64,000 nt of DNA from NCBI RefSeq assembly GCF_002419965.1, contig NZ_DIHC01000039.1, positions 63,210 to 127,209 of the forward strand. The letters are read 5' to 3'. Below, one piece after another: positions 27,211 to 35,792 of this stretch. The first letter of the stretch is position 1, and each line of letters begins with the position of its first letter. The translations under genes and the position numbers were made by a program. Source of the stretch: Pseudomonas sp. UBA5706 (GTDB taxonomy: Bacteria; Pseudomonadota; Gammaproteobacteria; Pseudomonadales; Pseudomonadaceae). Under the pieces are notes generated by a model. The model was not told the DNA's origin. It did not search any database and saw nothing but the letters and a program-made list of their open reading frames with translations.

Positions 27211-27238
27211 AAACGGCGCTCATCAGCGCCGTTTTCTT
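27211..27238 (+). terminator. Rho-independent terminator of tcyJLN
   Basis: AAACGGCGCT (27211-27220) pairs perfectly with AGCGCCGTTT (27225-27234) around CATC, followed by TCTTT. Confidence 0.9.
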
Positions 27239-27517
27239 TGCGTCCAACATTTGGAAAAGTTTGGAGTCAACAAAGCTCTCTCTAATGCCGCCCCGCATCA
27301 TCGTGGGCTTTCTATCGACTTTCTCAATGCAATGCACGGGTGCTTACGTCAGCTGACGGGCTCGTACATTGACCTTCCAGCGCCTCACGAATAGCGCTCG
27401 ACTCGGTTTCCAACGTATTTCGCCCTGCTCTCTATTAACAGACGAACCGCTACAAGTAGGACATTGCGCCGACTTACTGCATCTGGAGCTAAACCAAGCT
27501 GTAGGAAGTATCTGTTT
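27239..27517. other. Lower-GC intergenic stretch after tcyN
   Basis: No convincing gene, repeat or promoter was recognised here. Hand counting gives about 48 percent GC for 27241-27300, clearly below the flanking genes, and it marks the left part of the AT-richer islet. Confidence 0.4.
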
Positions 27518-27751
27518 ATGTCGCACACAACCGCTTACCCCTTATCACTCATTGACAGATATGCGGTAACACAATTAGCTCGACAACAATCTCGATTACT
27601 TTCAGGGCGAAAGAAGCAAGTCCGAAATTGGAACCGTTTGTATGGTTTGCCAACACTACGCATCGAGCGTGTACTTAGGACATCGATTCAACAGAGTGCC
27701 CGTGATGGCGATTACCGTTGCACCGCTTACTTCAGGCCCAACTTCCAGTGA
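27518..27751 (+). CDS. Small hypothetical protein (uncertain)
   Basis: A possible 77-residue protein begins MSHTTAYPLSLIDRYAVTQL and is rich in Arg, Gln and Leu, with no hydrophobic segment. An AGGAAG ribosome-type site lies nine bases upstream. GC is low (about 38 percent in 27541-27600 by hand count), unlike the neighbours. The stop is nine bases before the next gene, so the two could be co-translated. The protein is not recognised and the frame may not be real. Confidence 0.35.
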   Translation: MSHTTAYPLSLIDRYAVTQLARQQSRLLSGRKKQVRNWNRLYGLPTLRIERVLRTSIQQSARDGDYRCTAYFRPNFQ

Positions 27752-27760
27752 GAACCGAAG

Positions 27761-28495
27761 ATGATTCATACCCCTGTCAGCCGAACGCCGCTAAAACTCT
27801 TTGCACCGTACTTACCGCAATCAAACAAACAGGGGATCGGTGCGCTGGCCGCCACTCACCTGTTAGTCAACATCGATCCTTACCCGCAGATGGAGTGTGG
27901 CGATTTAATCGAACTTTTTTGGGGAGACTGTTATGTCGCGTCGACACTGTTATCGGAATCCGACATTGGATATACATCCGTCCTACATATACCCGAGAGT
28001 TTCCTGCAGAGCGGCAAGGTCAAAACTTACTATCGTGTGACGAAGATAGGCAGCGAATCCGTCCGATCACCCAGTTGCAAAGTCTGGGTCAAACTGGAAA
28101 CGCCCGGTGGCCATCTGGTCAGCGCGGAGGGTGATGAAAACCAAGGGCTGGCCCCGGTGAAGTTTCCCGACTCCGTCATGCATCGGGGGTTGAGCGCTCA
28201 ACAAGTGAAAGACGGCATCCATGTCACGATCGAGCCCTACCTGCACATGGAGGTGTACGATGAAATCACCCTGCGCTGGGGCGATATCCGCATGGATATT
28301 CCCGCGCTGACGGAGCAACAGGTCGGCCGGGACATCACGCTTCATGTGCCGGCTGCGCTGATCCGCGAGGCCGGGGACGACCCGCATCAGGAAGTGACTT
28401 ACTGCATCATCGACCGGGTAGGCAACAACTCACTGTGGGCACCGGCACGTAGCCTCAAAGTCTGTACTGGCGCTACCCCCGAGCTTGAACAGTGA
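27761..28495 (+). CDS. Uncharacterised protein with two tandem beta-type repeats
   Basis: The 244-residue product is not recognised as a named family. It contains two copies of a module of about 105 residues. Copy 1 has LLVNIDPYPQMECGDLIELF then WGD, LHIPESFL and TYYRVTKIGSESVRSP. Copy 2 has IHVTIEPYLHMEVYDEITLR then WGD, LHVPAALI and TYCIIDRVGNNSLWAP. The spacing of PY..M...D.I.L.WGD and LH.P suggests an Ig-like beta fold. There is no signal peptide or membrane segment. From memory, similar modules occur repeated in larger pseudomonad proteins. The 5' half is AT-richer than the 3' half. Confidence 0.7.
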   Translation: MIHTPVSRTPLKLFAPYLPQSNKQGIGALAATHLLVNIDPYPQMECGDLIELFWGDCYVASTLLSESDIGYTSVLHIPESFLQSGKVKTYYRVTKIGSESVRSPSCKVWVKLETPGGHLVSAEGDENQGLAPVKFPDSVMHRGLSAQQVKDGIHVTIEPYLHMEVYDEITLRWGDIRMDIPALTEQQVGRDITLHVPAALIREAGDDPHQEVTYCIIDRVGNNSLWAPARSLKVCTGATPELEQ

Positions 28496-28854
28496 CCGCT
28501 GCCCCGCCCCGAAAGCACCGTCGCGACGCGCGCTATCGCGCTGCGGCGGTGCTGGAGGTTACAGGGTCTTGAATTACCCAGTTCGTCGCGGTGGGTCCGA
28601 AGCGTGAACGAATCTTCCACTGCGCTGTTCACCAGACGCATCCCGAAATTTTTATAAAACTCCTGCAACGCCCAGCCAGGATCGGCGTTCCCCCGCCAAT
28701 GAGCGGCGTGGAACTCCCTGCGAATCGTCCGCCATGCCGCCAACCGATCGTCGGCCACTCCACCCTCTTGCTGCTCTTCAGTCCATACCCACGATGGGCA
28801 AACCTGCTGACCTGCAAAAATCGAAATGTACCCATCAGCGCCCCTTTTCGGCTT
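28399..28854 (-). pseudogene. Possible gene remnant, minus strand
   Basis: An open frame on the minus strand reads ADGYISIFAGQQVCPSWVWT and later LAAWRTIRREFHAAHWRGNA, GWALQEFYKNFGMRLVNSAV and VEDSFTLRTHRDEL. The residue mix looks like real coding sequence rather than a shadow. No in-frame ATG precedes the sensible part; the nearest ATG start is inside it at 28758. The 3' end runs antisense into the repeat-protein gene. This fits a decayed or frameshifted small gene. Not recognised. Confidence 0.3.
28514..28553. other. Hairpin after the repeat-protein gene
   Basis: AGCACCGTCGC (28514-28524) pairs with GCGGCGGTGCT (28543-28553) with one G-T pair. It lies 19 bases after the stop at 28495, without a T tract. 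The next 490 bases up to 29041 hold only the possible remnant and an AT-rich stretch at 28865-28910 that may be the promoter of the sulfur operon. Confidence 0.45.
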
Positions 28855-29041
28855 CTATGCTTATTCCCAAATGTAAGTTTATTTAATTTTTATACACGCT
28901 TAGGGTATATGCACCGGACCACCGGACCACTGCAAGTTCCCCTGCCGCCAATGCGGCGACGAATCGAGGTTCCAATGGGTCCGTACACAATTACCCCAGT
29001 GCATAACGCCAGGGCATTGAGCATTTGGAGAAGTCGCCACC

Positions 29042-30283
29042 ATGACTGATCTAAACGCACTTTCTGTCCAGCACACCCTGGACATTGCTCCCCCTCTGCT
29101 GCCCGCAAAAGTACTGCGTAACGACGCCGAAGCGCTCTGCGCCGCCCACCAGCTGGCAGCCCTTATCCGGCCTGGCGCTGCCACGCGAGATCGCGAGCGC
29201 CTGTTGCCATGGGCTGAAATCGAACTGTTCACGCGCAGCGGTTTGGGCAGTATTTGCGTACCGAACGCATACGGCGGGCCTCAAGTATCGTTCGCCACCG
29301 TCGCCCAGGTATTTGCCATTGTGTCCGCAGCCGATCCTGCGGTTGGGCAGATACCGCAGAATCATTTCGGAATTCTCAATTCACTGATCGGCAGCGCCAG
29401 CGATGCGCAGAAGAAAGTGCTGTTCGACAGCATTCTCAACGGCGCGCGCATCGGTAACGGTGGCCCTGAACGTGGCACAAAAAACACGCTTGAAGTGAAG
29501 ACGCGCTTGACCGCCGACGGTGATCATTTTTCGCTCAATGGTCGCAAGTTTTACTCGACCGGCGCGCTGTTCGCCCACTGGGTCGCAGTCAAGGCGATCA
29601 ACGACGACGGCAAACAGGTGCTGGTCTTCGTGCCGCGCGGCACGCCGGGGCTGCATATCATTGACGACTGGTCCGGCTTCGGCCAGCGCACCACCGCCAG
29701 TGGCAGTGTGCTGCTGGAAAACGTGCGGGTCAGTGGCGAGCTGGTGATCGAAAACTGGAAGCTGGCCTTGGCGCCGAATATCCAGGGTGCGGTTTCGCAA
29801 CTGATTCAAGCGGCGATCGACGCAGGCATTGCTCGTGAAGCCATCGACGAAACCATTGGCTTCGTGCGCGAGCGCTCAAGGCCGTGGATCGACGCTAATG
29901 CCGAGCGCGCCAGCGACGATCTGTACGTCATTGCCGATATCGGCAAGCTGAAACTGGAACTGCACGCTGCCGAAGCCTTGCTCAACAAGGCCGGTCGCGT
30001 GCTGGATGAAATCGCCGCGGCGCCCATCGATGCGCAATCCGCTGCCCGAGCGTCCATCGCGGTGGCCGAAGCCAAGGTGCTCACCACCGAAATCGCCCTG
30101 CAGGCCAGTGAGAAGCTCTTCGAGCTGTCCGGCAGTCGCGCGACGTTGGCCGAATTCAATCTCGATCGTCACTGGCGTAATGCTCGCGTGCACACCTTGC
30201 ACGACCCGGTGCGCTGGAAGATTCACGCCGTCGGTGCCTGGAACCTCAACGGCAGCCTGCCTGCCCGTCACTCCTGGATCTGA
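29042..30283 (+). CDS. SfnB-family FMN/FAD oxidoreductase (acyl-CoA dehydrogenase fold), copy 1
   Basis: The 413-residue protein has the acyl-CoA dehydrogenase fold of the SfnB sulfur-acquisition oxidoreductases, which help flavin monooxygenases use organosulfur compounds. Signs are AVGQIPQNHFGILNSL near residue 100, NGRKFYSTGALFAHW near 165, DDWSGFGQRTTASGSV near 205 and the C-terminal DRHWRNARVHTLHDPVRWK. It starts the operon with a second SfnB, an FMN monooxygenase and MetQNI. It is not a fatty-acid enzyme, because the IPQNHF and HDPVRWK motifs mark the DszC/SfnB branch. The substrate is inferred only. Confidence 0.85.
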   Translation: MTDLNALSVQHTLDIAPPLLPAKVLRNDAEALCAAHQLAALIRPGAATRDRERLLPWAEIELFTRSGLGSICVPNAYGGPQVSFATVAQVFAIVSAADPAVGQIPQNHFGILNSLIGSASDAQKKVLFDSILNGARIGNGGPERGTKNTLEVKTRLTADGDHFSLNGRKFYSTGALFAHWVAVKAINDDGKQVLVFVPRGTPGLHIIDDWSGFGQRTTASGSVLLENVRVSGELVIENWKLALAPNIQGAVSQLIQAAIDAGIAREAIDETIGFVRERSRPWIDANAERASDDLYVIADIGKLKLELHAAEALLNKAGRVLDEIAAAPIDAQSAARASIAVAEAKVLTTEIALQASEKLFELSGSRATLAEFNLDRHWRNARVHTLHDPVRWKIHAVGAWNLNGSLPARHSWI

Positions 30284-30306
30284 ACCAGACAACTGGAAGC
30301 ACACAT

Positions 30307-31536
30307 ATGAGTCTTCAATCCTTGCCGCGTGACACGCAGGCGGCGACCGCGATCATCAAAGATGACGCCCAGGCACTGCACGTCGCCCATGCGCTGGCCG
30401 AGTCATTCAAAGAGCAGAGCGCCATTCGTGATCGCGAACGCCGTCTGCCGCACCTTGAACTGGAACAGTTTTCCCGCTTGGGGCTGTGGGGTATCAGCGT
30501 GCCGAAAGCCTTTGGCGGCGCGGGGGTTTCCAGCGTCACCCTGGCCGAAGTCATCCGCCTCATCTCGGTGGCCGATGGCTCACTGGGGCAGATTCCACAG
30601 AACCACTTCTACGCCCTCGAAGTGCTGCGCGTGAACGGCAGTCCCGAGCAGCACAAGCGTCTGTATGCCGAAGTGCTCGGTGGCCAGCGATTGGGTAATG
30701 CGCTGGCCGAACTCGGGACCAAGACCGCCCACGACCGTACCACGCGCCTGAGCCGTGACCCGAGCAGCGTTGACGGCCAGGGCTGGCGCATCAACGGGCG
30801 CAAGTTCTACGCCACGGGTGCGCTGTACGCACAGCGTATTCCCACCTCGGTCATTGATGACGACGGCGTTCAGCAATTGGCATTCGTCCCGGCTGATGCG
30901 GCGGGCCTGCAAGTGATCGATGACTGGAGCGGGTTCGGCCAACGCACCACCGGTAGCGGCTCGGTGGAGTTCGACAACGTGTTTGTCAGCGACGAGGATG
31001 TGGTGCCGTTTCAGACGGCGTTCGAGCGCCCGACGACCGTCGGCCCGCTGGCGCAGATTCTTCATGCGGCCATCGACACCGGTATAGCCCGGGCGGCTTA
31101 TGAAGACGCCCTGCATTTCGTGCGCACTCGTACCCGTCCCTGGATCGATTCGGGCATCGAAAAGGCCGTGGACGACCCGTTGACCCTGCACAGTTTCGGC
31201 AGGCTTGGCATCCGCCTTCATGCCGCCGAAGCCTTGCTCGAACGCGCTGGCGAATATCTGGACCGGGCGCAGGCCCAGAGCACTGCCGAGAACGTGGCAA
31301 AAGCCTCAATTGCCGTGGCCGAAGCCCGCGCCATCAGTACCGAGATTTCGCTGGCGGCCAGCAGCACGCTGTTCGAACTGGCCGGCTCGCAGTCGACCCT
31401 GGCCGAGCACGGGCTGGATCGCCACTGGCGCAATGCTCGGGTCCACACCCTTCATGACCCGGTGCGCTGGAAGTACCACGCCATCGGCAATTTCTACCTT
31501 AATGAGGTTAACCCTCCACGCCGGGGGACGATCTGA
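30307..31536 (+). CDS. SfnB-family oxidoreductase, copy 2
   Basis: This 409-residue protein is a diverged tandem paralogue of the gene before it. Shared markers are LGQIPQNHFYALEVL, INGRKFYATGALYAQ, DDWSGFGQRTTGSGSV and DRHWRNARVHTLHDPVRWKY. It differs more in the N terminus and in ALAELGTKTAHDRTTR against the first copy's NGGPERGTKN. Both probably bind a reduced flavin and oxidise sulfur compounds, perhaps with different substrates. It is 23 bases after copy 1 and its stop overlaps the next ATG by one base. Confidence 0.85.
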   Translation: MSLQSLPRDTQAATAIIKDDAQALHVAHALAESFKEQSAIRDRERRLPHLELEQFSRLGLWGISVPKAFGGAGVSSVTLAEVIRLISVADGSLGQIPQNHFYALEVLRVNGSPEQHKRLYAEVLGGQRLGNALAELGTKTAHDRTTRLSRDPSSVDGQGWRINGRKFYATGALYAQRIPTSVIDDDGVQQLAFVPADAAGLQVIDDWSGFGQRTTGSGSVEFDNVFVSDEDVVPFQTAFERPTTVGPLAQILHAAIDTGIARAAYEDALHFVRTRTRPWIDSGIEKAVDDPLTLHSFGRLGIRLHAAEALLERAGEYLDRAQAQSTAENVAKASIAVAEARAISTEISLAASSTLFELAGSQSTLAEHGLDRHWRNARVHTLHDPVRWKYHAIGNFYLNEVNPPRRGTI

Positions 31537-32918
31537 TGAGCAAGAAAAAGATCCTGCTCAATGCGTTCAACATGAACTGCATCGGGCACATCAATCACGG
31601 TTTCTGGACCCACCCACGGGATACCTCGACCCAGTACAAAACCATTGAATACTGGACCCACCTGGCTCAGCTGCTGGAGCGCGGGATGTTCGACGGACTG
31701 TTCATCGCCGATATCGTAGGGGTCTACGACGTCTATCAGAAATCGGTTGATGTCACGTTAAAAGAGTCGATTCAGCTGCCGGTCAACGACCCGCTGCTGC
31801 TGGTCTCAGCCATGGCTGCAGTGACGAAAAACCTCGGTTTTGGCCTGACCGCCAATCTCACCTATGAAGCGCCCTATCTGTTCGCCCGCCGCATGTCGAC
31901 GCTCGATCACCTGACGCGCGGGCGCGTGGGCTGGAATATTGTCACCGGCTATCTGGACAGCGCCGCCAAGGCCATGGGCCTCACGGAGCAGATCGAGCAC
32001 GACCGTCGTTACGACCAGGCCGACGAATACCTGGAGGTGCTGTACAAGCTCTGGGAGGGCAGCTGGGAAGACGACGCGGTGATAGAGGATCGTCAGGCGC
32101 GCATTTATGCGCAACCGGAAAAAGTGCACTACGTGCGCCACCACGGCGAGTTCTATCAGGTTGAGGGCTATCACCTGTGCGAGCCATCGCCGCAGCGCAC
32201 GCCGGTGCTGTTTCAGGCCGGCAGCTCCGAACGCGGTTTGCAGTTCGCTGGCAGCAATGCCGAATGCGTGTTCATCAGCGCGCAGAACAAATCCGCGACC
32301 CGCGAGCAAGTGGACAAGGTGCGCGCCAGCGCCGTGGCCGCCGGTCGCAACCCGGACGACATCAAGGTGTTCATGGGCCTTAACGTCATCGTCGGAGTGA
32401 CTGAACACGCCGCGCGCGCCAAGCATGCGGAGTATTTGAAGTACGCCAGCGCCGAGGCCGGACTCGCGCACTTCGCCGCCTCGACCGGTATCGACTTCGC
32501 CGACTACGGACTGGACGAGCCGATCCAGCACGTCAAAGGCAACGCCATTCAGTCGGCAACCAAAATTCTCAAAGACAACGACTGGACCCGTTACAAACTG
32601 CTGGACCAGCACGCGCTGGGCGGTCGCTACATCACGGTGATTGGCTCGCCCGAGCAGGTGGCCGACGAGCTCGAATCGTGGATCGCCGAGACCGGCCTGG
32701 ACGGCTTCAACCTGACCCGCATCGTCACGCCAGAGAGCTATGAAGACTTCATCGAGCTGGTGATCCCCGAGTTGCAACGGCGCGGTTCGTACAAGACCGC
32801 TTACGAGCAAGGGACCTTGCGCGAGAAGCTGTTCGCCGAAGGCGATGCGCGTTTGCCACAACGGCATATCGGCGCCGGCTACAGGCAAAAGCAGGATTCA
32901 GAAGCGCTTCCCCTGTAG
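31536..32918 (+). CDS. FMN-dependent monooxygenase, NtaA/SnaA/DszA family
   Basis: The 460-residue protein belongs to the bacterial-luciferase-like group NtaA/SnaA/DszA(SoxA), which uses reduced FMN from a separate reductase to cleave C-N or C-S bonds. Features are LNAFNMNCIGHINHGFWTHP at the N terminus, LFIADIVGVYDVY, VGWNIVTGYLDSAAKAMG near residue 135 and VLFQAGSSERGLQFAG near 228. Downstream of two SfnB genes and upstream of MetQNI, it fits sulfone or sulfonate desulfurisation. No flavin reductase gene is nearby. Start ATG overlaps the previous stop (TGATG). Confidence 0.88.
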   Translation: MSKKKILLNAFNMNCIGHINHGFWTHPRDTSTQYKTIEYWTHLAQLLERGMFDGLFIADIVGVYDVYQKSVDVTLKESIQLPVNDPLLLVSAMAAVTKNLGFGLTANLTYEAPYLFARRMSTLDHLTRGRVGWNIVTGYLDSAAKAMGLTEQIEHDRRYDQADEYLEVLYKLWEGSWEDDAVIEDRQARIYAQPEKVHYVRHHGEFYQVEGYHLCEPSPQRTPVLFQAGSSERGLQFAGSNAECVFISAQNKSATREQVDKVRASAVAAGRNPDDIKVFMGLNVIVGVTEHAARAKHAEYLKYASAEAGLAHFAASTGIDFADYGLDEPIQHVKGNAIQSATKILKDNDWTRYKLLDQHALGGRYITVIGSPEQVADELESWIAETGLDGFNLTRIVTPESYEDFIELVIPELQRRGSYKTAYEQGTLREKLFAEGDARLPQRHIGAGYRQKQDSEALPL

Positions 32919-32981
32919 CAATCCGGCTTGCGACGGTGGCGTCTTCACGCGCGCTGCCGTTGGCAAGCCGGACTGCTACAG
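32912..32981. repeat. Inverted REP-like repeat between monooxygenase and metQ
   Basis: CTGTAGCAATCCGGCTTGCG (from 32912) is mirrored by GCAAGCCGGACTGCTACAG (ending 32981). It overlaps the last few codons of the monooxygenase gene. It may break the operon before metQ. Confidence 0.65.
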
Positions 32982-33037
32982 AACGCGCTCTGCCCAACCG
33001 GCCTCACTCATCAGATTATTGAAGCGGACATAACAAT

Positions 33038-33832
33038 ATGAGCAAAACACTTCTGACCCTGGCCCTGTCCTTGGGCCTGTTCACCGGCGTTACCCAAGCA
33101 GCCGATCAGCCACTCAAGGTTGGCACCACCGCCGCCTTCGCCATTCCGCTGGAGGCCGCTGTCGCTGAGGCAGACAAGCAAGGCCTTAAAGTCGAACTGG
33201 TCGAATTCACCGATTGGATCGCGCCGAACGTGAGCCTTAACGCGGGCGACATCGACGTGAACTACTTCCAGCACATTCCGTTTCTGGAAAACGCCAAGGC
33301 TGCATCGGGCTTCGATCTGGAGCCCTACGCGCCGGGCATCATCAACAACGTAGGCTTGTACTCCAAAAAGTACAAAAGCTTCGATGAACTGCCAACCGGC
33401 GCCACCGTGGCCATCGCCAACGACCCGATCAACAGCGGCCGCGGGCTGCAACTGCTGGCCAAGGCAGGCCTAATCACCCTTAAACCGGGCGTCGGTTACA
33501 AGGCCACCGAAGACGACATCACCGCCAACCCGAAGAAGATCAAGCTGATTCAGGTCGAAGCGGTGCAGTTGGTCCGCGCTTATGACGACGCCGATCTGGT
33601 GCAGGGTTACCCGGCGTATATCCGCCTGGCGAAAACCTTCGATGCAGGCTCGGCGATTCTGTTCGACGGCCTGGATCATCCGGAATACGTCATCCAGTTC
33701 GTGATCAAGCCGGACCACAAGGACGACCCGCGCCTGGCCAAATTCATCGACATCTACCAACACTCCCCTGTGGTGCGCGCTTCACTGGATAAAGTGAATG
33801 GCTCGCTGTATCAGGTTGGCTGGAAGAACTGA
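33038..33832 (+). CDS. metQ: MetQ/NlpA-family substrate-binding protein
   Basis: The 264-residue periplasmic protein has a signal peptide (MSKTLLTLALSLGLFTGVTQA) without a lipobox cysteine. The mature part is NlpA/MetQ type: VGTTAAFAIPLEAAV, NVSLNAGDIDVNYFQHIPFL, GATVAIANDPINSGRGLQLL and VRAYDDADLVQGYPAYI. Family members bind methionine or its derivatives. With an organosulfur operon upstream the ligand may be a sulfoxide or related compound; this is inference. It starts a metQ-metN-metI set. Confidence 0.87.
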   Translation: MSKTLLTLALSLGLFTGVTQAADQPLKVGTTAAFAIPLEAAVAEADKQGLKVELVEFTDWIAPNVSLNAGDIDVNYFQHIPFLENAKAASGFDLEPYAPGIINNVGLYSKKYKSFDELPTGATVAIANDPINSGRGLQLLAKAGLITLKPGVGYKATEDDITANPKKIKLIQVEAVQLVRAYDDADLVQGYPAYIRLAKTFDAGSAILFDGLDHPEYVIQFVIKPDHKDDPRLAKFIDIYQHSPVVRASLDKVNGSLYQVGWKN

Positions 33833-33834
33833 AC

Positions 33835-34962
33835 ATGAATGCAACCATGCAACGCTCCCTGCCACTGGAAGAGCCCGCTGCGCATTCCGCCGCACAGGCG
33901 AGCCTGCATCCGGAGAAAGCCAATGCCCACGTGCGCTTCAGCCAGCTGGGCAAGATTTATGAGGGCCAGCAAGGACCGGTCGCGGCACTGCAAGGTATCG
34001 ATCTGGATATTCAGCGCGGCGAGGTGTTCGGCATCATTGGCCGCAGCGGCGCAGGCAAATCATCGCTGATCCGCACCATCAACCGCCTGGAGCAACCCAG
34101 CAGCGGGCGGGTATTGATCGATCAGGTCGACATCGCTGCGTTCAACGAAGACAAGCTGGTGGAGCTGCGCCGACGGATCGGCATGATCTTTCAGCACTTC
34201 AACCTGATGTCGGCCAAAACCGTGTGCAAGAACGTTGAGTTGCCGCTTAAGGTGGCCGGCGTTCCCAAAGCGCAGCGCAAACGCAAGGTTGCCGAGCTGC
34301 TGGAGTTGGTGGGTCTGCAAGACAAGCACGATGCCTATCCGGCGCAGTTGTCCGGAGGGCAGAAACAGCGCGTGGGCATTGCGCGCGCGCTGGTTCACGA
34401 CCCGCAAATTCTGCTCTGTGACGAAGCCACCTCGGCCCTTGACCCGGAAACCACGCAATCGATTCTCGGCCTGCTGCGCGAGATCAATCAGCGGCTGGGG
34501 CTGACGATCATCCTTATCACCCACGAAATGGCGGTCATCCGCGAAATCTGTGATCGCGTGGTGGTTCTTGAGCGCGGCAGAATCGTCGAGCAGGGCCCGG
34601 TCTGGCAGGTGTTCGGCGACCCGCAGCATGAGGTCAGCAAAACCCTGCTGGCGCCGTTGCAACACGCGTTGCCGGAAGACGTGCAGGCTCGCCTGCAAGC
34701 GCAGCCATCGGACAACAAGGCCAGCGTCGTGCTCGATCTGCAATTCACCGGCAGCGACGGCAACGAGCCGGATCTGTCAGCGCTGTTCAGCGCGTTTGGC
34801 GGGCGCGTCAGCCTGCTGCACGGCGGTGTGGAACGCATTCAGGGACGAGCGCTGGGGCATTTGCTTCTGGCCGTTAGCCACTCGCCGTTGTCGCCCGAAG
34901 AACTTCTCCTGCGCGCACGCAAGCTGGCGCAACATGCAAAGGTACTGGGCTATGTGGCTTGA
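33835..34962 (+). CDS. metN: Methionine-type ABC importer ATPase MetN
   Basis: The 375-residue ATPase has an N-terminal extension of about 33 residues before the ABC domain. Walker A is GRSGAGKSSLIRTINRLE, the signature LSGGQKQRVGIARAL and Walker B ILLCDEATSALDPE. The C-terminal region (about residues 275-375, with VVLDLQFTGSDGNEPDLSAL) is the NIL/ACT-like ligand-sensing domain of MetN. The start is two bases after the metQ stop, and the end overlaps metI by 11 bases. Confidence 0.9.
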   Translation: MNATMQRSLPLEEPAAHSAAQASLHPEKANAHVRFSQLGKIYEGQQGPVAALQGIDLDIQRGEVFGIIGRSGAGKSSLIRTINRLEQPSSGRVLIDQVDIAAFNEDKLVELRRRIGMIFQHFNLMSAKTVCKNVELPLKVAGVPKAQRKRKVAELLELVGLQDKHDAYPAQLSGGQKQRVGIARALVHDPQILLCDEATSALDPETTQSILGLLREINQRLGLTIILITHEMAVIREICDRVVVLERGRIVEQGPVWQVFGDPQHEVSKTLLAPLQHALPEDVQARLQAQPSDNKASVVLDLQFTGSDGNEPDLSALFSAFGGRVSLLHGGVERIQGRALGHLLLAVSHSPLSPEELLLRARKLAQHAKVLGYVA

Positions 34963-35596
34963 TCGTTTGTGGCAAGGCGTTATCGATACCTTTCTGATGG
35001 TCGGCGTGTCATCGCTGATAGCGCTGATCCTGGGCATTCCGCTGGCGGTCATTCTCGTCACCAGTGCCAAGGGCGGGATCTTCGAAGCACCAAACGTCAA
35101 TCGTGTATTGGGTGCGTTCGTGAATATCTTTCGCTCGGTGCCGTTTCTGATCCTGATGGTCGCGCTAATTCCCTTCACCCGGCTGATCGTCGGCACCACC
35201 TATGGCGTGTGGGCCGCCGTCGTGCCGTTGACCATTGCGGCTACACCCTTCTTTGCGCGCATCGCCGAGGTCAGCTTGCGGGAGGTCGACCACGGTCTGA
35301 TCGAAGCTGCGCAGGCGATGGGCTGCCGACGCTGGCACATCGTCTGGCACGTCCTGCTGCCCGAAGCGCTGCCGGGTATCGTCGGCGGCTTCACCATCAC
35401 CCTGGTGACCATGATCAATTCGTCCGCGATGGCCGGTGCGATTGGCGCGGGTGGTTTGGGCGACATCGCTTATCGCTACGGGTATCAGCGCTTCGATACA
35501 CAAGTGATGCTGACGGTGATCGTGTTGTTGGTGGTGCTGGTGGCAGTGATTCAGCTGGGCGGGGATCGGCTGGCGCTTCGGTTGAACAAACGGTGA
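34952..35596 (+). CDS. metI: Methionine-type ABC importer permease MetI
   Basis: The 214-residue inner-membrane protein has five hydrophobic segments (VGVSSLIALILGIPLAVILV, VVPLTIAATPFFA, MLTVIVLLVVLVAVIQLGG). The MetI signature lies in FRSVPFLILMVALIPFTR, and the ATPase-contact EAA loop is EAAQAMGCRRWHIVWHVLLPEA. It overlaps metN by 11 bases, so the pair is tightly coupled. Confidence 0.9.
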   Translation: MWLDRLWQGVIDTFLMVGVSSLIALILGIPLAVILVTSAKGGIFEAPNVNRVLGAFVNIFRSVPFLILMVALIPFTRLIVGTTYGVWAAVVPLTIAATPFFARIAEVSLREVDHGLIEAAQAMGCRRWHIVWHVLLPEALPGIVGGFTITLVTMINSSAMAGAIGAGGLGDIAYRYGYQRFDTQVMLTVIVLLVVLVAVIQLGGDRLALRLNKR

Positions 35597-35688
35597 AAAG
35601 GATCGAAAACCGATCTGCTCGCACGCTACCACAGGCTCTCCGGTGAGGTTTGCTCATGAGACCCGAAGCATCCGGCGGCTGTGCGAAC

Positions 35689-35712
35689 GCTTTCGTGAGC
35701 AAGCTCACTCTC
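35689..35712. repeat. REP fragment downstream of metI
   Basis: TTTCGTGAGCAAGCTCACTC contains the palindromic core GTGAGCAAGCTCAC, related to REP halves. It lies between metI and the methyltransferase. Confidence 0.35.
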
Positions 35713-35792
35713 CACCGTTTTCAATCATGGTCCCAACCGTGATCCCGCGCCGGGGTATATTGGCGGCTCCTTGCGCTCAGAATCGGCCTACG

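Noticed and set aside
25502..27337. A 611-codon antisense frame across tcyJ, tcyL and tcyN
   Set aside because: All three transporter genes are clear on the plus strand; the frame is a GC-skew shadow.
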